From Chlorokybus atmophyticus (Eukaryota > Streptophyta > Chlorokybophyceae > Chlorokybales > Chlorokybaceae): a stretch of DNA of 64,000 bases. Position numbers and translations under genes: made by a program. The notes beneath the pieces were generated by a model. That model made no database searches and was not told the DNA's origin. It worked only from the letters and a program-made list of their open reading frames with translations. Positions 1-12,428 of the stretch are shown here, piece by piece. Where the stretch lies: positions 27,710-91,709 of the forward strand of contig RHPI01003156.1 of NCBI GenBank assembly GCA_009103225.1. Direction: 5' to 3'. The first letter of the stretch is position 1, and each line of letters begins with the position of its first letter.

Positions 1-3000
1 CCCCCTTGCATGCTGCGCATGCGTGCTGCCCGCAGGACGTGTTCATGGCAAAGCAATCATGAATGCCGTGCTTTAGACAAAGCAGAGTCTTACTTCCCTG
101 CTACTTCCTACTACACGATGCTTGCTGCAGGCAACTACTGTAGGCGTATGCATGCATGAATTTTGGAGTGGGGGCAGTGGGAGTAGCAAGCTACGTAGAA
201 ATAGGTAGCGTGTAGGTGGTTGAGCCCGGTGGTGCGTGTTGGGTGAGTGAATGGTGTAAATGTGTGTGCCACTCTGCAGCATGTCGAACGTGTGCAAAGC
301 GTGTGCAGGCTGCCATTGTTATGCTTCAGTACAGTAGCAGTCAACAAGTTGAACGTCTGGGATGATAGCCTGATTGTGACTGCTCACGACATTATCTCAA
401 GTCGACTCGCACGCAATGCTGGCAGTATTGCGTTGTGACATGCACTGGCGTCGTGCACAACGCTCAACAAAGCTGGCCTTCAAACGTCATATGCCTTGTG
501 CGATCTGCCGCCACAGCAGTCGTGCTGCCATGAGCCACCAACAAAGTGTCCGTCGCCACTGAGAGCGGCAGACGTCGCCAACCCAGCACCAAGCTACTCC
601 GCCCAGGGCAGCTGCTAGCACACTGCTTTGCAGCTAGGCAGGTCCCTGCCGTCCGCCTCTGCCGAGATAGTCTGCCAGCGTTAGCGTCGCCACCAGCACC
701 AGCACCACCTCTCCATCGCCGCCGCCGTCACAGGCCTCTGGGCTACTGCGCTCGCAGTGCTTTCGTGCTGTCACCAAGCATGGGGAGTGCATGCATGCAT
801 GCCCGCCTGCGGAACTCCGTTGAATACCGCAGCGTGCGACCCTGCTGCTTGCGGCCCTGCCTAAGCGTAGCTTAGCTGAGCTGACCTATAGCTCAGGTGG
901 CGGTGGTGGTGGCGCCACAGGCGCAAGCTGCACTAGCGAGACAGGTCAAGCTGAACCTGCTCTTTGTTAACTTGTGCAGTCAGGCGGAAGTGTGATGTTG
1001 TTGCCTAGCCAGAGCACGGCCACTATACGGCGCTTCAGTGCGAGCAAGGCGAGTGTGCTGTTGTCTTCATGTGTCTGCTTTAGGCGACACTGGTCACAAT
1101 GAAGCTGAAAATATGACCTTTTTGGCGTTGTTTGCTGGCCGAGCGTGTAAGGCAACCTAGATGTGTGCGCTTGCAAACATGCGAGGTGTTGTGTCAAGTC
1201 ACCAGTGACGTCCAAAGCACTCCTTTTCGGTAAAGTGTCCTCAGCATGTCAGCACGCTCCGTCCATGTAAGTCCGGTAGTGCCTCAGGCTGTACACGGTA
1301 ACTGTGGATACGCGTGCAGTTGATGCAGTGTGCTGCACTGCAGTACGTAACACACGGTTGTACACATAGCATACAACACGTCACGGTGGTTGGCTATGCA
1401 AGGATTGAAAGCGCTATTAGTACGGCAGTTTGTGTCTGGCAACACGTCACGTTCTCGACGACATTCTTCGGATAACCAGCAACTGTGTGCAAAGTACAAG
1501 TGTACAATGCGTTGAGTTTAAACAATGGTACAATTGTACGCTGGTTCGCACCGCAAGCGCTTACATGCACCGCGTTCAAACAAGGTGTGCATAAAGTTTA
1601 CATCGTAAGTGCATTCAGCTGCCTAGTGTGCGTGTGCCTCAGATTGCACATAGGCCTTGGTCTTGCAGGTCGTGACTACCGTCCCAGAGTGCAGCCTTGA
1701 GTTGGTGAAATTGTTCTGCCAACCCGTTTGTGGCGAGGAGGAGGTGCCACCAGGTGTCCCTCCTATGCCAGAACCATATTCTCATATCGAGTGCTGTGAT
1801 CTTCCCCCCTTTCTGCATAACGCTGCGGTGGCCCCGCCATTGCCAGAGATCTCTCTATTGTAGGCAGCCCATACTCCATCAGCCCCACCAATGTGATGAT
1901 GGCGTACGCAGGTGTGACAAGAGTCCTGGGATCCATCGAGGGTGCCTTCACCCATTGATGAGAAGGGTGAGACAATTGGAGAAGGTAGTTGCCGCAAGTT
2001 GCAATGAGGGCCCGTTCTACACCAATGGCACCTGCAGTTGCATCAAATCCCTCATGCCGTTCTCCGTCAGCGGGATCAAGCTGACAGGGCTCGTGTCCTT
2101 TGGTACGAGCGCATTGGGTTGTGGCGGCGTGGACCTCGTATATCCTCCAGCAATCATTGCTATTTCCATCAACAAGAACAACGCGGCAGCCAACTACTTT
2201 GTTCGGCTTGACTTCGACCCACCATTCAGGTATGTCCATGTGCCAGTCTGTCTGTGCATGCAAGAGCAGGTGCGGCACGTATTTCATACAGTCCCACTGT
2301 TTTGCTTCAACCAATTCCAACTCTGATGCTGTGGTGCATTAACAGACCGCGTGCAAGCAGCAAATACGCGTGCCGCTGGCCTTTATTTAGCCTGCGACGC
2401 TGCTTGTTGATGCCTTTTGCCACTGACAAGAACCAGCGCAACATTCTTGAGTACCGGTACCCTGTCAGCCTCAGCATACTGCAGGCCCTTATATTACCGT
2501 ACGCAAGCCTTGATGTGTCTGCAACCTCTATTTGCCCTGTCTCCTAGAGGTACTGTCATGTGTGTGTGTGTGTGTAGAACAACAAGCTGTGGAGGCGGCA
2601 ACGGCGCTGCTGAACGCAGTTCGGGGGACATTTCCACTCTACGTCTGAGAGGTTTAAACCAATTGTCTCACAGCTTTGAAAGTTCCAGACGGTGAGTGCA
2701 TTGGCGCGAGAGCATCGTCCTTGAATGATCGCCTGACATGACACGCACAAGTTTTGTCATACAACAGCGGCATATGCTGACATAAAAGGTGCAAATGATA
2801 ACGCTTCTGCTCTTTGCCAACAGTCCCGGGCCAGCTATCCGAATTTGCGTGCAACAACAATGAGGGCATCTGTGGCTTTACAGCATGCTGAAGTGCGCAG
2901 GACAACAATGGCTGATAGAACTGCCGTTGTAGGTTGACCGTTTGTGCTGAAGGACCATGGACATGTAGCATGTGAAAGCTCTGTAAGCTGAGTGCGCGAT

Positions 3001-4022
3001 GGCATTTTGTTTGGTGTGCTTCAAAGTCTTGGTGATTAGCTGGCCATATTGCATGACGACCTCTTATGCATCGCTGGACTTCTGTACATGTGTATGACTA
3101 CATAATAAGTGAACTTGAGTCAAATCATTATTGAGCTGACAGTTGTTGATTGGCTTTGTTGCTGTATAACTTCAGGCGATAGCTGGCACAACCTAACATG
3201 CTCCCATCCTTGGCCTCAGCTACATGTTTGTGCACTGCGCAGATTGGCTCAGGCACGAATGACCATCAGTTAGAACAGAACATGAGAGATGATGACAGAG
3301 CATGCTTGCTGTATTGTGCTGTGTACTAGTCACGTGCATACAAGCAAAGGACAAGCGAGGACAGCCACGAGCTTGAGAACCTGTTTAACAAAGTGGTGCT
3401 GAACGTTGCCCTGCCCTGCTAGGCACAAACACCCTACCTGGAGTCTTCTGCTTGAGGGTGAAACAGCTGAAGGCATTTTGGCCGATCAACACACACCCTT
3501 CCTTATTGCAACGGCCATGTCGTGTTACGAACTCCCTCAACACCCAACAGATCGACCTGGAAGGCCATGCAGACTGCCCCTGCACAGGGTGTGTACCACC
3601 CGAGATAACACACTGCCATGTACTGGGTATCTATATGCCCAACCACGAGCACATGCATACATGTAAGGCACATGAAACTGTCCCCGGTGTTTATTGCCCG
3701 CGCAGCTCAACTCAGCTCCGGTACACACCGTGGCATGACCACCAGCAGTGGGCTTCAGAAAAAGTCGAGGCGTCTGATTACGACAAATGGCCTGTCCAGT
3801 ATAGCGCATGCACACGCGAACACAGCTCAAACCACCAGGCAGTCATGCATAAGGGGAGCGAAGCATGCTAACTGCACCAGGCAGGAATAAGAACCGCGCC
3901 TGCATGTTGACAAATGGACAACACCAATGGTGATCAATGCGACCCTACCAATCTCGCAACCCCCTTCTGGACATACTCAGCCAGCAACCTGCTGTGCAAA
4001 CTAGTCTCACCCCATCCACTCC
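1..4022. other. No confident gene; scattered open frames
   Basis: I found no phase-consistent gene here. Open frames overlap on both strands at about 1660-2330, the longest being a 185-codon minus-strand frame (1763-2320) and a 198-codon plus-strand frame (1730-2326); neither shows a family motif. A short piece at about 2579-2650 (+) reads like a terminal exon: it follows a TG-tract ending in AG, encodes an alanine-rich helix with QAVEAATALLNAV and stops at TGA. No upstream exon could be joined to it with confidence. The rest looks like spacer with CA/TG-rich stretches. It could hold an eroded or lineage-specific gene. Confidence 0.4.
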
Positions 4023-7000
4023 TTACCCACCTCTCCTCCCTTGCTCGTACGCTCTTTTGCTCTCCTCCACCCTCCTCGCCATCTCCCTCTGTCTCCTAAC
4101 AAACTCCCTCCCGCTCTCCACTCCCTCTCCCCCCTTGGCCACGTACGCCACCCGCCTGCCCCGTACGTCCAGGAACACGGTGAATCGCCGCAGCAGGTTG
4201 CCGCACAGGAGACCGGCGGCGTACTTGCACTGCTCGAGGCCGGGAGCTGTGGCGAGAAGAGCGCGCACAGAAGGGGAGGAGATGGTGAGAGCGTTGGGGT
4301 CGTCAGGATGGCCGAGCATCAGCCAGGGTAGCCGACCGTCTGAACTCTGCATCACAACACATGGTGAGTTGGTGGACTGAGGATTGACAGGAGGTACAAC
4401 ATATACATCAGAGATTGTGACGATGAAAGCCATGACGATGAGAGGCCTCGGCTTCCTACTACCATCATCCTCGTCATTTGGACACCGACTGTGGACACTC
4501 ACTGTCATCACTGTCAGCGTCAACATATCAACTGTAGATAATCGTATGGATGTCGGTACGCAGCTACACACAGGGTATTGTCTTTGAATGTGCATGTTCA
4601 GTCAATGAGCAGTAGCTGCGTATACATATTGATTGCCTCCGTATTACTTGACGACAGGAGTAATTTCGGCTCAGCTGTAAAAGCTTGTGACACATCAAGC
4701 GAACCAATGTTATGCTCTCACCGAGTATCCGGCTCCTGCTGCTCCGCCAATGCCTCGCAACTTTGCCGCCGATCTGTTTTCATAGGTCGCTGGCATGCAG
4801 TCCTGAACCTGAAAGAGGAGCACAAGACCAATGAGTCAGCCTTGTTACATAATCCGTGTGCTCAATACTTATACGTGGCATGCTACTTACCGCAGCTGCA
4901 TTGAAAATGCAATCGATGCCGCCTGCACCCGTATCCAGCAGCATCAGCACCGTCTTCATGAAGCCATGACCACCACTGACGCCTTCCGTCGGGTATGTCA
5001 CGTACACATAGGGCACGTTGCCCACCATGTACAACCTCTGTGCGGTGACATCATTGCCAACAGTAGAGTTGGTGATGCATCAGCCCTGCTTGTTTGTTAT
5101 GCTTGCCATACAACATTGTGTGACAACACTCATATGACTGTTATGAAATGGTATGCAACCTGCCAGGGGAGATTTTGGTGCTCTGGCTGTGCGAGGAAGC
5201 GCTCAGGTTCATGAAATATAGCAACACGTTCCTGATTTAGATTATCGTCGTCGCCATCAGCATACTGGTGGTCATGGTTGTTTCGGGCTTCAACAGCGCG
5301 CATCTCAACAATGGACCGCACAAAGACATCAAACCTGCATCCAAACAGCAAATGCATGGGCAACGATAGTGTGCACGCTGACACCACACACACACACACA
5401 CAAAATCCAACATACCCAACAATGCCGCAGACATTGTTGTCCCGATTGTGTTTCACGACACCGGCCATGTCCATCTCCATGAAGACGGGGCTATCTATAC
5501 GCACGGATCCCACCCTCAAAGCCTGACCCGAGCGGTACCGACTCTTCAAACTCGCCCCAACACCCGCCACATACACCTATGTGGTTGCAATAACACACAA
5601 TGAGACATGAGTCATGAACCAAGCACCTACCATAGCATCAACCATACCTCCCCGAAGGCGGGCATGTTCATCGCATCGGCAGCTTCCCTCGTGATGACTA
5701 GCCCGCTGGCCCCGCTGTCGAGGACGAAATAGCGCTGACGAGGTGCTTTGTTTTTGTTGTTGGGATAAGTATCACTATTGCTGCTGCTAGCAGCTTCATT
5801 GTCGTCAAAGGTTGGAGACACCAACACGTGACCAGAGGGTGTGGGGATGAGTGGGACCCTTACGGCCTCTCCTGATAATGGAAGGCAGGGGCATATCAGC
5901 TTGAAGGGATAACCAAAGGAGAATGCGATGACGATGTAACTACTACATCAACATCAACATCGTCAACAGCATTGACAGAGGCACACGCCTGTGCACGCGT
6001 ACCTGACAGGTAGGTTGTGTCATGCGCTACTGGCGAGGATTTGGGCATGTCATAGCTGACCCTCTTGACGTCATCAACGGTACCAACATCGTTACCATTG
6101 TCGCCAACAATGACCTCACCGGTCTCCAGCCAGTACTCGTCGCAGGCCTCGCCGTGCTCCGGAACTAGGCGAACCACGTGGAAGGGGACTCTGTGATGCA
6201 CGCATGTTACGGCATGCAATATGTTGGTGATAGTGGCCTTGTGTGGTGCATGTGTCTTACTTGTAGCTACTGTTGGCCAAGTTGTCCCAGTTGTGGAGGT
6301 TCCAGACTTCGTCCGCACCGTATGCGGATATCAGCAGCCGCGTGGGCAGCCAGGTAGTGGTATCAATGACCACCTGCCCTCGCACCTGCACACATGGCAC
6401 AAGCACGCTCTCGCACAGGTACACACAGGTACGCTTGCACACAGACCAGCGCGCGTGCACGCACGCGCGTGCACATATACACACACATGCGTGCACGCAC
6501 GCACCCACATGCCAAGCACACTTCAACATCCACAGCGCTTCAGCAGCGCACCGCATGCACAGCCCACTCTTACATTACCGTCTCCAACTCGCAGCTCCAC
6601 AACAATGGAGGTGTCCCGTCCTTTTGTTTTAGATGTTAACATCGAGCCAAGGACGCGTCTGTGCAGCAGCGCGCAGGGCGACTCGCTGAGCCAGTGACCC
6701 GATCTCACCCACCCGGCAAGCAGCGTAGCCTGAGTGCATGTGAAGGTTCCCGAAATTTATATATCTGAACATGCATGCATGCACTCAACCTACTTTACAA
6801 GACAGTGCCTTGAAGTGAGGCTATGAGCGCGGAGTATGTGAATCCAGCAAATGAGCGAGTTTGCGTGCAGCATATGAGCAATGAGTGAGTGGAATGAGTG
6901 AGTGCAACGCCCCAAGTGAGTGAGGGGACTGTGCTAAGTGACTGCTTGCATTAGTCAGCCGGACACGTACTTCGCGGTCATCAAGTTCAAGAGCAGCGCT

Positions 7001-8545
7001 AAGGCACTCAACCAAACTTTACAAGACAGTGTCTTGAAGTGAGGCTATGAGCACGGAGTATGTGAATCCAGCAAGTGAGCGAGTTTGCATGCAGCATGTG
7101 AGCAATGAGTGAGTGGAATGAGTGAGTGCAACGCCCCAAGTGACTGAGGGGACTGTGCTAAATGACTGCTTGCGTTAGTCAGCCGGACACGTACTTCGCG
7201 GTCATCAAGTTCAAGAGCAGCGCTAAGGCCATTGGACACGTTGTGGTGCCAGACTGAGTCTTTGCCATCATGGCCCCACTCCTCTCGCACATACTCGCAG
7301 TCCACATTCTCCCTGCAGTGCACGCATGTTTCACCACCCAACATCAACCCTATGTTTAACAATTTCCATGCGACATCAACAACTTGCCAGAATGCGCCCG
7401 TGTCCGTCTGCCACCTGCTCGACCATTGCGCTTCCATGCCGGCATAGAGCGTCCTGCCTGCATGCACACAGACACATACAATCAACCATCGTATACGCAC
7501 GCATTACGTACGCAGCATGCTGCACAAGTGTGCGCGCATGCATGTGGCATACGCACCCACCACACACATGTGCAGACGCACACGCGCACAAACACGCACG
7601 CATACACACCCCTACACACGCGCGCCTCTGCACACCTGACAGGTGAACTTCGCACCCGCTCGCCTCAGCGTATCCCGTGGCTTCTCTGACCCGGGTCAGG
7701 ATGGCAGTTTCATCCTCGGTGGCGGCACCATTTTTTATGTCCTTGACGTTGCTGAAGTCATTGCGGATGTCTGCTTTGAGGGCATTCTTGTCTTCAGTTT
7801 TTGGCTTGCTGCCGGCAACTAGAAACACACTCTCGCTATCGCTGTCAGCCGGCTTCAGCGCACACTGCAACGTCACAAATACTTTCCGTCAACATGAACG
7901 GACAGTATAACTTTATATTTGAGCAATGCACATTGCTGGAATGAAAAGCAAAAACAGTGCAAGCAATGCAGTTTTTGCGGAAAACTGCATTGCTTGCACT
8001 GTTTTTGCCTTTGATACGTTTTTGCGGAATGCATTAAAAACATATGTGGGGCAAGCCGCACAAGTACAGCGCAACTCCTGCATGGCATGCACGCATTGCA
8101 TGTATGCATGCGTATACATGTTAGGGTTTTGACTGGCTTACGTTCAACCAGCACTCGTTGCACTGAGCTCAATGCAAGTGCGGACTGTCACTGCATGAAG
8201 TACAGACAGCGCAAAAGCCATGATAATTAGAGCACCATATTGGCGGAGACAGATTGGTAGATAGAACAGTTTTCTATAATCAGCTGTAAGCCATATAGCA
8301 ACAATCCACACCTGTGCTTGGCGCCATTGGTGGCGGTGTCCTTGCGGACATGGTCGTCGCCGCCACGCAACTTTTTGGGGTGCGCTGGGTCTATGCGCTG
8401 CAAGGAGCCTTGCGGGAGGCGTCAGTGCGGCGGTGGATATGCTGGCTGAAGCCGTTGCCTCCCGCAGGGACGACCATGACGGCCTCACCGCCGCCGCTGC
8501 CGCCACCGCCATGGCGACGTGCACACTAACGGAAATAAATGACAT
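4023..8545 (-). CDS. Aspartyl-protease-family protein with two retropepsin-like lobes
   Basis: Twelve exons keep phase throughout (8545-8312, 7864-7636, 7457-7195, 6729-6579, 6378-6261, 6190-6003, 5871-5648, 5576-5416, 5334-5160, 5037-4891, 4802-4722, 4346-4023), about 764 residues, ending at TAA 4025-4023. Two active-site triads are visible: DSGASG from about 5719 and DTGAGG from about 4935. Each is followed by hydrophobic strands of an aspartyl-protease lobe, including GIVG at the end of exon 8 and GNLLRRFTVFLD in the last exon. The upstream half, with a GQVVIDTTTWLPTRL segment, resembles the lipoprotein-carrier-like N-terminal region of bacterial two-lobed aspartyl protease family proteins; that comparison is from memory. 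The first residues (SFISVSVHVAMAVAAAAAV) could be a signal or transit peptide. The 5' end is the weak part: an alternative upstream exon at about 8604-8690 (MQRSFSWVPRIDGNNG) was not joined. Likely a secreted or organellar protease; substrate unknown. Confidence 0.72.
6786..7229. repeat. Tandem duplication of about 224 bases spanning an exon end and its splice donor
   Basis: Bases about 6786-7009 and 7010-7229 are near-identical direct copies offset by 224 bases (compare tttacaagacag at 6794 and 7018). The right copy contains the real end of protease exon 3 (residues ALELDDRE followed by GTACGT, read on the minus strand). The left copy preserves the same coding stretch and donor inside the following intron, so it could act as a decoy or alternative exon end. 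Confidence 0.85.
7948..8008. repeat. Perfect 28-base inverted repeat (hairpin) in intron 1 of the protease gene
   Basis: The left arm 7948-7975 and right arm 7981-8008 are exact reverse complements, separated by five bases (tgcgg). Transcribed in either direction it would fold into a 28-bp stem. It could be a foldback-element remnant or a small-RNA precursor; sequence alone does not decide. Confidence 0.85.
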
Positions 8546-11529
8546 CTCTCACGCTACCTTCCGATTGGTGTGGAAGTTAAGTGTGGGTGCACTCACTGAC
8601 GCCGTTGTTGCCGTCGATGCGCGGCACCCAACTGAACGACCGCTGCATTGCCAACTGCCCCAGCTGTTGCTCAAGCTACGTTTGTGACAGTTATGTAACT
8701 TCCGATTCCGCCGTGTATGGCTAGTGGAACGGGCAGCGCCGTTCTGTAACCCAAGCGGGGCATACGAGTGGCGTTGGATTGGCGTCCGACCCGTTGGGCC
8801 CAGGTCTGCGTGCCGATGGCCTGCCCGCTCCAAGCTGGGGGTCGTGTGCAGCGGGGGCTTCTGGGGAACTGGAGCTCTCGCGGCCGTTGGAGAGTGGGGT
8901 ACCGCGCGAGGCGGGGAACCGAGCAGCGCAAACCTGCCGTCCTCGGCAGTGGGGGGAAAACGGGCCTGAATGTGGATCCTGGATCACCCCGCGGGAACCG
9001 GATGTCCGAGACCGCCACTCAAATCACCGAACCTTTTGCGCTTTCGCACAGCGTTAGTGCCGTACCCACATGCAGTGTATAACGTTAGTGTATAACCTCT
9101 CTGTTGGAGACCTTCGACTAAGATGTAGCCTTGTAATAGACAATGTTTAAGGTACATACCATTCAAAATCTCTTTATTCTAGAGCAATCCCGCAGTAAGA
9201 GAGACCTCAACATCCTCGTTTTTGTCTTATACGGAGGGTACATTTTGGCATACATTGATGAATGTGCTTTATAACAGTAATTCTTACGGAAATGAGCTAG
9301 TGTTTTGCATATCGTCGTGTCACATAGTATCGCATGTTTGAGAATGCATGATGTATGTGACATGACCTCAATGTAAGAGCACAGTCTCTTACATCGATGA
9401 ACGAGCATAGTCTCTTACGTCGAGGAAAGAGACTCTTTTAAAAGAGACAAAATACAGGGAATAAACGTGTCTCTTCGAATGAGGTCATACTGTACAATAC
9501 CTATCCAAACAAGTCAATTTTCTTTCGCCCTTTTTTGCGTTTATATAAAAGCTAATGATTACTTCGGTGGAGATTGTTTAGGTACCGGTATATGCAAGAC
9601 TTAGCATATAAGATATACAATTGATATGCCATAAGTAAAATGCGCACAATCTTGAAAATATTGTCATTTGTAAGATAGGCTAGCAAACTTTGTGTACAAT
9701 TGTCACTTTCTTTCTCTTATGTGCCATATGCATCTCGTGTTTGCTAAACCAATAGCTCAGGGGTTTTCATTTTCTTAGCGCACCAGATCTAATTTAATCA
9801 CTCGCAAGCACCGCTGCTCATTTTAAGCAACGGTTGCATTGCTATGAACGCTATATGACTTCTCTCATGTGTTGATTGTGCTGCAAGTGAGCTTGCAGTG
9901 CACTTAAGGGACAAAAGATGACAGTTTAATTGTCATATAGTGTATCTCTGGTACATACATGAATGAGTTGTCAAGATATGTAACATCATATGCATAATTA
10001 TAGAATTTGCAGTCTACATATACATGTCGCTGGTACGCATCTAGAGCGTCTTTTAACTATGGCCATTATTAAAACCAACAGCGGTATAGCATACACCATA
10101 GCCTGAGGCCATCAAGTTTGCATAATAGTACTTTATATGCATTTGAAGCTAATCAAAAATGATCTATTATTAGCAAATGTTGGTTGGAAATTAGATTATA
10201 TGTACAAGTATTGTGCTGAGAAATGTCCGGTATGTCATGAATGTGTAAAGAAAATATCACATTTTGTTACTTGAGTGCATTTACAGATGTTTGACTCTAG
10301 GCTGACCGGTAACTGTACTATAATAAGTACGATTGGATTGCAACTCAAGCAATGTGTTGGTAGTAAAATAGACCTTTGATAAACCACATTACCCTTTTTT
10401 GTGGCATTAATAGTACAATATATATTAGGCTGAATAGCACATGCATCAGTGGGGCGTAAGGATCTTGAAGCATGTGGCTGCATGACCATGAGCGCAATAT
10501 GTTATAGTGTTATCACTTAAACAACATTTCCATCATAAGCCATTAAATCTCAATAATAACTTCTCGTGTTGTTCTTCATAAGTTGCTTCTGGCTGATAAT
10601 GTCACAAGTATGGATCAATATTACACATCTTCGAAACACGTCTATTCACAAGTCCGTTTTGCATTTTGATTAAATACATAAAAATAATTAGTGTATGGAA
10701 GGTTTCCAATGTCACCGCTGACTTGCATTGATGAATCCCGCTTGAAAACAAGTAACAGCTTGGTAACCTACTTACAGTATAAACGCTTTAACACTTTTTG
10801 CTTTGGCGTTGTCGCATGATACGGTATGGACATAAACTGCGTCTCGTTTAAAAAGTCACGGTGGATTTTCGAGTTTCGAGACTGCTAGTCTCCATATCGG
10901 CGATACCGAATAGAACAAGGACTGGATGTACAATACTCATGTGGTAAGTTATAAGACGGCATCTATAATACTAATGTGGTGTGTTACTTAGCTTGTGCAA
11001 CGTGCGATTTATCCACCATCAATTTGAGAGAAAAGCACTCTGAGCTTTGAGAAAAGAATTTTAATACAACAATGCGTTGCAGCACCTTCAGGGGTGTCTG
11101 AATGTGCATCATAATATAGTTTTTTAAGGGTTTTCGTCATAACGTGTGATGGCAAGTACTAAGATGCCTTCTAGTAGCAACCAATGAAATGCAAAGATTT
11201 TACATAATATCTTGCTGATCATGACGCATAGAGCTCAAACGCAGGGTCACCTTAAATAATTGATTGGGTAAGATTTAGAATAACCACATGCGCCACGCCT
11301 TCCATTGCGACAGCTACATCCACCTGGTGTGTGCTGATGCTGCTAGCTTTGATAATATGAAGTGCAACGCATAAAGGGATAGGTGCTGATCGTGTGCAAG
11401 TATGGCACGTATGGATGAGCTGGAAGCACCCGTGTCAGTAAGTGCGGTTGTGAACATACACTATACAACATTGCGGCTTATAAGCTTTATCACATCATTA
11501 TCCAACAGGCTGATACATACAGCTTTTAT

Positions 11530-11570
11530 AGACTTACTTGCTGCAAACGCCGTTTGCAGCAAGTAAGTCT
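11530..11570. repeat. Perfect 20-base palindrome-like inverted repeat
   Basis: Arms 11530-11549 and 11551-11570 are exact reverse complements around a single base. Such near-perfect palindromes are unstable over time, so this one is probably recent or maintained. No coding context. Confidence 0.85.
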
Positions 11571-12370
11571 GCAAAGCTCATGGCGGCCATGAGCTTAGGT
11601 ACGTCCTCTCGCCTCTGGCATTCTATAATCTTTGGCGAACAATTTTGAGGCCGCTAGAGCTGCACCCACCGGCACCGGCATCACTTAGCCACATATGGAT
11701 GTTTGCAAACCTACGTATGCGCATATGTGCGTGTGTGCCTGTACATCTGTGTGTGCAGGTGTTGTACTGTCACTGTGGCGTGAGTACCGTACTCTCATAT
11801 AGCTTATGTGCATGCATGCACGTGCCATGTGCCACGCAATGCGTGCGTGCATGCGTGCGGTGTGTCTTGTCGACACATCATATGTTGCATGTGTATATGT
11901 GCGTTGTTGCGCGTGTGCACGAGTTCGCCGCACTATGCGGCATAGTGCGCGTGCGCATGTGCATGAGTGTGAAGTCTGGCATGACTTACTCGTGCATGAG
12001 TGCCCACGCGTGCGCGCTAGTGGGTGGGCGGGTAGGCGCGTGGGCAGGGGGGCGGGAGCATGCATGAACATGCGTGTAGTGCTTTGATGTTGTTGCATGT
12101 GCATGCGGTGGTGTGCATGCAATCATGCTTACAACCATTCCATTATGCTCACGACCCAATTAACAAGTATGTAGAGTTGCAACTTGCACCCTCCCGCGTA
12201 ATTTAATTGTGCGGAAGCTTGCAATGTTCAAATACGTAAGAGAGTTTCCGCATGCGTGGCGCTTTAACATAACATGCCCTTTCTCACCAAACACATATCG
12301 TATTTGCCCAAAAACCTCCCCGTAAAAAACATGACACCTCCCATTGATAGGGGGGGGGGGGCTTTGTTTG

Positions 12371-12428
12371 NNNNNNNNNNNNNNNNNNNNNNNNNNNNNN
12401 NNNNNNNNNNNNNNNNNNNNNNNNNNNN
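12371..12428. other. Assembly gap (58 N) flanked by poly-G
   Basis: A run of N sits between a run of G ending at about 12360 and a G-run beginning at 12429. The homopolymer flanks suggest a sequencing stall; open frames spanning it are artefacts. Confidence 0.95.

Noticed and set aside
1763-2320. 185-codon minus-strand frame as a gene
   Set aside because: No motif, no flanking splice logic, and equally long overlapping frames exist on the plus strand.
6221-7646. His/Thr/Arg- or Cys/Val-rich frames in CA/TG-rich DNA (also near 11685, 14786, 18329, 20720, 32583)
   Set aside because: Low-complexity translations of intronic CA/TG-rich sequence inside or beside better-supported genes.
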